Notes under the pieces: generated by a model
The model's database searches: none
What the model was told of the DNA's origin: nothing
The model's input: only the letters and a program-made list of their open reading frames with translations
DNA from: Poa pratensis
Lineage: Eukaryota; Streptophyta; Magnoliopsida; Poales; Poaceae
DNA length: 64,000 nt
Direction: 5' to 3'
NCBI GenBank assembly: GCA_947311845.1
Contig: CAMZMU010000096.1
Span: 17,957,833-18,021,832, forward strand
Part shown: positions 58,401-64,000 of the stretch, in pieces
Layout: each line of letters opens with the position of its first letter
How positions within the stretch are numbered: the stretch's first letter is position 1
Made by a program: the position numbers and the translations under genes

Positions 58401-59023
58401 GATTTATCACGATTTTATTTACAGAGAAGCACAAAATCTGTCTAAACAGAACAGTCAGTAAAGATCGAATTTTTCGACCTATCTACGTACCTTAAATCAG
58501 AAAAAGTTAGTCTAATGAAAGAAAGCTAATAAGCATCACTTTGCACTCAAGAAATTTCAGATCAAGATCACGTTCTGGTGATTTTAAACATTTAATACGG
58601 TGGAGCACAGAAAATCTGTTTCTGGACAGCAAAGTAAAACTATCAACTTTCAATTAACTAAGACTATAATTAGCATTTTATTTTTATGTACAGAGGTATA
58701 TACACAATATTTACAATATTTACATGTTTTTAATGAAAAGCTTCCATGGAAAGATTTGTTTTGGTTTCATAGGCATGAACACAAGTGTTCAAGGTCGACC
58801 CCCATTTAACCATTACTCATCTTTCCAATCACTTTTCTTTTTGAAAACGTTTTTAGATAACAACTACACCTAATTTTTTTTGTAATTCGCATTCCCTATC
58901 CATAGTAAGATAAAGAACAACTTAATACTGAAAATAAAAACTACTTAGAGATAAAGCAAACAAGTGCACACAAGAACATTAACCTACGCTATGGCTCCCC
59001 GGCAACGGCGCCAGAAAAGGTCT
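55446..59023 (-). other. Non-coding internal region of element F
   Basis: No gene. PPT-like motifs lie at 55446, 57058, 57930 and 57985. It retains conserved non-coding blocks such as CTGTCCAGAAAAACAGCAGC (about 57343) shared with A, B, C and E. Confidence 0.75.
58995..59013 (-). other. Primer binding site of element F
   Basis: The plus strand reads CTCCCCGGCAACGGCGCCA, tRNA-Asp type, 10 nt from the right LTR. Confidence 0.85.
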
Positions 59024-60504
59024 TGATAACCCACAAGTATAGGGGATCGCGTGTAGCCTTTTCGATAAGTAAGAGTGTCGAACCCAACGAGGAGCTAAAG
59101 GTAGGATAAGTATTCTCTCAAGTTCTATCAACCACTGATACAACTCTACGCACACTAAACGTTTGCATTATCTAGAAATAATATACAATACGGGTATGAG
59201 GTAGTTTTGCAAGATAATAAATACAAGAAAGTAAATGTTAGTGCTGCAGCAATAAAATACACTAAGTAACCATATACTAACAGTACCATGAGTGTGGAAA
59301 AGTGGTGGTAATTGTGGTGGCTTTGTCCAAGATTAATTAGTGAAGGTACTTGGTTCATTGTCTTCGATGCAGTTTTCTATGTGGGAGAGGCTAAATATAC
59401 ATGCACTCCACTACTTGGGATTACAAGTACTATATGATTGGATTGTTAGAAAGCATCCGCAAATACTAACAATGCATTAAGGTTTCCCCAACCATAGCCT
59501 TAAGTTCAAGGTCCTCTTACTCCCATACGTGCAACTAATCGGTTCGCGTTCTCAGGTTTCTGTCACTCCGGCAGAACTTCCCCCGCTTCGTTACAAATAC
59601 TACCAACCCTAGGGTGTTTGATCCATGCGCGCACAAATATAATGGACACCAAAGGACAGCACCATATAGACATACAACTCTAATGAACCTCATGCATTCA
59701 ATTAAGCAATCAAAAGACAAATAAACTACGGAAACATGATGTAAATCATAGGATAAATATTATAGCATCAAACACCATGTTTACATAGGACGGTACAGAG
59801 GTTTGTGGGAGGATGAACCACTGAATACAAGGAGGAGATGGTGATGGAGATGGCGGTGAAGACGGCGGAGAGGGGCAGCGCGGCGCGCGGCGGCGCCGGC
59901 GGTGCGGGGAACTCCTTTCCCCGCCGCCGGCAAGCTTGGGGAGCGCCGCCCCTTAGCCTCCCTCCTTCATGGCTTCTTGGGAGCCCTCCCCCATGGAGAT
60001 GGGATCCATGGGGGAGGCAAAAACGTGGCTTTTGGTGGCTGAAATTCGTGGGTGGAGGAGTCCTCCACGAATTAGGTTTCCTCCCTTTATATATCTTCTC
60101 GGATTTCCGTCACCCCCTTTTAGGGTTCCACCAAAACGGGCCTACAGGCCGCGTCCGAACTCCGATTGGGCTGATCTCGGGCTTAAAATCTTCGTATGGA
60201 AAATTGTGACAACTTTCGTAACAGCCAGGTCTCCATTTGACGTCATCTTCGAGGGTCAAACTGGCAAACTTCGTAAAAAGTTCTCAGACAGATTTCAGGA
60301 AAGTCCCAATTCGACTCCAACAAGGTTTCCTCTTGTATTCTTGATAATTTCTACACATCAAAGAGTAAAACAAGAACATTGTGCACTTTTGCAACTATTA
60401 GTAGGTTAGTCCAAATAAATAATAAACTTAATATAAAACAAGTGCTAAAAGCATAAAAATGGCATGAAACAATCAAAAATTATAGATACGTTTTGGACGT
60501 ATCA
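59024..60504 (-). repeat. Right (5') LTR of element F
   Basis: 1481 bp, complete; followed by target copy CTGCC. Confidence 0.9.
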
Positions 60505-60724
60505 CTGCCTCCTGGGCTTCTCCTTCGGACTGGTGCTTCGTTCCCGTGCAGAAATAAATCAGGTAAATTGGCGTGCCTTTTGGAGAATATTTACATAAGA
60601 GAATTTCTGAAACAAAAAGACAACAGAAAACAGGAACTGACACTGTGGCATCTTGTTAATAGGTTAGTCCTAGAAAATGCATAAAAATGATATAAAGTGT
60701 AAATAAAACATGTGGTATTTAATA

Positions 60725-60995
60725 TTCCCTCCGTTCCTGAATGTAGGGTGTATAGTTTTTTGCACGAATATTAAGACATGTGTATTTTGCATAGAGGGGA
60801 CTCATTTTTTTCAATGAAAAATCGCGAGATATGAGTTCTTAATATGCACAAAATAAATACAATCCGTTAAATCCCTCTTTTGTGACTAAGTCTCATTTTT
60901 TTTACAGGTCTAATTGTCCATAAATGACAAATACACCAAATATTGTGGATTTTTCTTCAAAAAATTATACACCTTAAATCAAGGAACGGAGGGAG
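60725..60995. mobile_element. Stowaway-like MITE in the right LTR of D
   Basis: Starts TTCCCTCCGTTCC and ends GGAACGGAGGGAG; TA duplication at 60723-60724 and 60996-60997; 271 bp. The left LTR of D preserves the empty site (TTTAATATATAACGG at about 48266). Confidence 0.88.
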
Positions 60996-61052
60996 TATAT
61001 AATAGGCATGGAACATAAAAAATTATAGATACGTTTTGGACGTATCAACAGT

Positions 61053-61340
61053 CCCCAACTTTCTGATTGTTACCACTAAGGTGAGTGGTCCGATTATGTG
61101 GTTTGAACATGTTGCACCACTATGTTATCAAAAAGTTCCATGAAACGGTTATCTCCAAGACCTCGATCAAGTTGGAGTTTAACGTTGTTGTACCTTTACT
61201 TTCTCTTATCCCAGGTAAATGGCAATCAATAGAAGCCCAAATTCGTTAAGGGGAAATAGTTAACCTTGTTACGAAAATTCTCCATCATCCTAGGGCAGAG
61301 CTAGCCTTATTCAAGGGTATGCGGTGCATATCCAATATTT
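61053..61340 (-). mobile_element. LINE remnant, part upstream of the RNase H piece
   Basis: Contiguous with 36430-36885 once element D is removed (junction at ACAGT). The minus strand is coding-like but broken. It belongs to the same old LINE. Confidence 0.45.
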
Positions 61341-62760
61341 TTTGCAAACAAATTCGAGCGATCATGCTCCTATATCTCTTCCCTTATCTATCTCTACTAT
61401 ATAATACGACTTAACAACTGTACATATCTATCGTACGTCATGGTCATTTTGCATTTGAGTCCCTCATAAATCTTGAACTCAACCCGCAATCACCTCCACC
61501 TGATCGCCTTCCCTCTTTCCTCCTGTGAGCGACACCGACCGACGGGAGACATGATGCAGCAGCCGCCAGCGGGATGCCCTAGAGATCACCCAATCCCTTA
61601 CGAACCAAAGCCCCATGGCAGGAGCCGAGGGCCCTTGCCCCCCATTCGTCTCTCCGTGATCCGCCATGAATTACGGGTAGTTTTCCATGGTGGTAGAGAA
61701 GGCGGTCGACGAGGGTTGCGACGTGCAGCAGCGGGAGTGGAGCTGGAGCCGGCTACGGAGGAATCGATGTTTGCTGAGGTGGGCATTTGCCAGGATCTGG
61801 TGGAGGCGTGGTTCCCAATCTAGCGCAACCCTACCCCGTCGCCGGCTAACTCCACGGGACACGACATGCACCGCCCCCGCCACCCACCCCTTCTATCCAG
61901 CACACACCGCCCTAGCCGCCAAGGCAGCTCTCCTTCGCGCCCCGCTCCCGCCGTCGGTCCCGCTCCTCCGAAATTCCATGCCCCTTATTAGGTTTCTTTT
62001 AAAGAATGCAGATTCAAACCACTTCGATTTCTTCAAGGGAGGATATTACCACAATGAATATTTTGAGCAGATAAATTGATTGAACCCGCGGCCTTTAAGA
62101 TCTACCGTGTAATGGTTCAATAAATTGAGTGTATTTTAATGGAGACAGTTACATATCAATTTGTATTTCATAGGTGGCAATCATCTACCGAGACCTAAGT
62201 GCTTTCCAGGAGAAAATACAATCAGTTCAATCCTTGTGAAAATGTTCTCATTCCAACGATTTCACGTACATAGTGGCTTATCTTGCTAACAAATTTTGAT
62301 GGGGGCTTCCGATGAGATAATATCTCTCTTGACTATATAGTGACATGAGATTGCAGTACAGTTATGCCATCATTGAACAACTGCAAGTCACTGCAAATCA
62401 GGAGATATGTTTGATAACAACATTAGAAAAACTCCGAGTTATGAGACATGATTGTTGATGGACAGATGGAGCAGTTTTTTTGGCAGCAGCGAATGCTACT
62501 CATTATACGGATCAACAAAGCAATTTTATTCATTAATAAAGTTGAAGTCAGTAGGAGTATTATTATGAAAAAATTCCGACCTCGTGTTCAGGACGTAGTT
62601 TTCCTATAAGGATGAAACAAAAAGAACTTACTTTTCTCAACTTTTATAATAATTGTCTTTCAATAAAGTATTGGGTATGATTTTACTTTCCGTTTTCCAT
62701 CTGCATTGGTTGCCATGTTATGTATTTGAGTTGGTTTGTGCACTCTAAATCAGTTAACAA
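61341..62760. other. Unrecognised sequence, possible Helitron 5' end
   Basis: TCTCTACTATATAATACG at about 61390 resembles the 5' terminus of grass Helitrons (TCTCTACTA), but no matching 3' hairpin plus CTAR end was found. The following GC-rich 500 bp has short frames on both strands (for example 61473-61823 plus) without a domain; the rest is AT-rich and featureless. Confidence 0.3.
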
Positions 62761-62779
62761 ATAATACATCAATTATTAA

Positions 62780-63310
62780 ATCCGACGGGACATGTCTTCC
62801 TCGGAGCCAAGGGTGTGGCGGAATGTCGACTATGTTGCCTGCCATGTTTTTTTTTGACATTTTAATTCGTTTCCCGTAGCAACCGACGGGGGTGTACCCT
62901 CCGGGCACCTCACCATTGGCGTACCCGATGCAGCCCACCCAAAGACACACATGGCGGCCCAACGAAGCCCAACAAGTCAAGACTTGGAGTACAAGACAAA
63001 GACTCATGTAAACCCTACCTGGTTGTATATATAAATCCAGGCAGGGGCACCCTTTAGGGTGACGGACAACAGATAGACATAACCCTAGCGAGACCACGTC
63101 TCATCACCTCATCGCCATTGCGGCCACCATGTAATCATCTAATCAATGCATATCAGACAAGCAGGATGTAAGTCTTTACCTCACAGGGGCCGAACGTGGG
63201 TAAATCCTTACTTGTCAGCTGACGGAACTACCAGCGCGCCATCTTCTCCCCTGTATAAAACCCTAGGTATCTTACCGATGAGATTTTCCATGGTAACCCC
63301 ACGTCAGCAA
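62780..63310 (+). repeat. Gypsy-like LTR fragment
   Basis: A TATA box in TTGTATATATAAATCCAGGC (about 63021) is followed by GGCACCCTTTAGGGTGACGG. Farther on, GGGGCCGAACGTGGGTAAAT (about 63186) resembles the U5 part of several Triticeae Gypsy LTRs. Neither end nor a target duplication could be fixed. Confidence 0.45.
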
Positions 63311-63341
63311 CACACATGCATTTCGCTAGTACGGGTATATA

Positions 63342-63463
63342 CCCCTCCGTTCCAAATTAAATGACTTTCATTTATCCATATGTGGATGTATTTAGACATG
63401 TTACAAGTATATATACATCCATATTTTGACAAATAGAAGTAATATAATTTAGAACAGAGTGAG
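63342..63463. mobile_element. Stowaway MITE (122 bp)
   Basis: Starts CCCCTCCGTTCCAAATTAA and ends TAATTTAGAACAGAGTGAG; TA duplication at 63340-63341 and 63464-63465. Inverted termini with a few mismatches. Confidence 0.85.
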
Positions 63464-63465
63464 TA

Positions 63466-64000
63466 CATGTTAGACTTGAAAAATCGCGAAAACGTGCCCT
63501 CGGCATGCTGATTGTTTTTTGATTACCTGGCATGTTGCTTATATGGGCCGAACTGGACGTTTGCTCTACCACCGTAGTTGGGCTGCCACAAGTTCAATTC
63601 TTCTCGTGCCCGAGCGCTTGAGACCAGCGACGCATCGATTCTAGCTCGAAAACAACAGACGCACGGCTCGATCCAAATTTCGGAATCCCGATTCCCGATC
63701 CGTTTCTTCTTCGTCTCGATCTCAGGCCGTCAGGCGCCGGCACCCCGTGCAATTATGCGGCCGCCAGACCTCCGCCGGCGCTCCGCACCTCTGCCACGCT
63801 CCCGGCCGGTGGCCCTCCCCATCCCCTGTGTCGCCCCGGAACCACACGCAAGCGCGCGGGTGCTGCCGGCTGCGCACGGCCGTCGGCCGAATTCCGACAG
63901 GCAGTGAAGCTACGGTGGCGCTGTGAGCTACGGCATTGGACTGTAGCAAACTAGCAGCGGCAGCAGCCAACAGCGAAGCACCCACTGTGAGTGTTTCAAA
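63466..64000. other. GC-rich sequence at the window edge
   Basis: From about 63590 the sequence is GC- and CpG-rich with short frames on both strands (63578-63907 plus, 63722-63985 minus). It could be the 5' region of a gene outside the window. No domain or splice structure supports a call. Confidence 0.3.

Larger units (their letters stand above)
53950..60504 (-). mobile_element. Element F: coding-less LTR retrotransposon inside D
   Basis: LTRs lie at 53950-55445 and 59024-60504, with TSD CTGCC at 53945-53949 and 60505-60509, PBS at 58995-59013 and a PPT next to 55445. The internal region (55446-59023) has no open frame worth calling. The LTRs are nearly identical apart from a cluster of differences in the first 250 bp and a few indels, suggesting a recent insertion. 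The start TGATAACCCACAAGTATAGG resembles element B; the end GGACGTATCA resembles element D. Confidence 0.88.
36891..61047 (-). mobile_element. Element D: non-autonomous LTR retrotransposon carrying E, F and two MITEs
   Basis: The target duplication is ACAGT (36886-36890 and 61048-61052). The left LTR is 36891-37632 plus 47481-48321 and the right LTR is 52638-53949 plus 60510-61047; corrected lengths are about 1583 and 1577 bp. PBS lies on the minus strand at 52608-52626, and the polypurine tract is next to 48321. The internal region (48322-52637) carries only a broken orphan frame. Its LTRs start TGATGACGTGGAAACAC and end with the hairpin tip ATACGTTTTGGACGTATCA, the second tip class. Confidence 0.88.
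52638..61047 (-). repeat. Right (5') LTR of element D, split by element F and a MITE
   Basis: Parts 52638-53949 and 60510-61047, interrupted at the CTGCC target site of F. Starts TGATGACGTGGAAACACACG and ends TTTTGGACGTATCA. Confidence 0.88.

Noticed and set aside
61390..62760. Helitron
   Set aside because: Only a TCTCTACTA-like 5' end is visible; no 3' hairpin with CTAR end, no Rep/helicase.
1..64000. CRISPR arrays, rRNA, functional tRNA genes
   Set aside because: No spacer-repeat array or rRNA signature. The tRNA-like sequences are the 18-19 nt PBS matches to tRNA-Asp and the SINE head only.

Overview
The window looks like a gene-poor, repeat-filled stretch of a large grass genome, most probably a Triticeae species (wheat, Aegilops or barley group). 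The grounds are an Au-type tRNA SINE, TA-flanked Stowaway MITEs, a TGAAAG...CTTTCA Copia-type solo LTR, and many nested non-autonomous Gypsy-type LTR retrotransposons with a tRNA-Asp primer binding site. No database search was possible, so family names rest on recognised motifs and on structures (LTR pairs, target-site duplications, PBS, poly-A tails) read directly from the sequence.

Left half (1-27,400). A small MATH/TRAF-like domain gene starts at 1487 and ends at 27,354, blown apart by insertions. These are a solo LTR (1532-3763, TSD ACGTC), a non-LTR retroelement (3843-26,872, 13-14 bp TSD, poly-A) and a 12-bp stub of a LINE (27,214-27,225, 16-17 bp TSD). The non-LTR element was itself hit by LTR retrotransposon A (4748-26,798, TSD GGGCC). 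A was then hit by B (7456-14,895, TSD ATGAC/ATGGC) and C (17,291-24,297, TSD ACCCC), both in the opposite orientation. A and C carry gag plus an aspartic protease but no reverse transcriptase or integrase. B carries only an unrecognised open reading frame in the gag position.

Middle (27,400-36,890). This is the host-like island. It holds a 5'-truncated LINE, unrecognised GC-rich sequence with a small acidic reading frame, a diverged tandem duplication carrying a 580-bp Ds-like hAT element, and a DnaJ/zinc-ribbon/AT-hook gene on the minus strand (33,401-35,046) with a frameshift inside its J domain. An Au SINE sits about 210 bp upstream of that gene's start codon, followed by an old RNase H-bearing LINE remnant.

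Right half (36,890-64,000). LTR retrotransposon D (36,891-61,047, TSD ACAGT) split the LINE remnant. Its left LTR contains compound element E (37,633-47,475, TSD CCCAC), a three-LTR array. Its right LTR contains element F (53,950-60,504, TSD CTGCC) and a Stowaway MITE; a second MITE lies in D's broken reading frame. The last 3 kb holds LINE remnant, a Gypsy-like LTR fragment, another Stowaway MITE and GC-rich sequence running off the edge.

The most interesting signals are shared by elements A-F rather than by host genes. Both LTR classes have a short hairpin at the outer LTR tip, all elements contain repeated internal copies of the polypurine-tract motif, a non-coding core is shared across LTR classes, and an orphan protein replaces gag in three of them.
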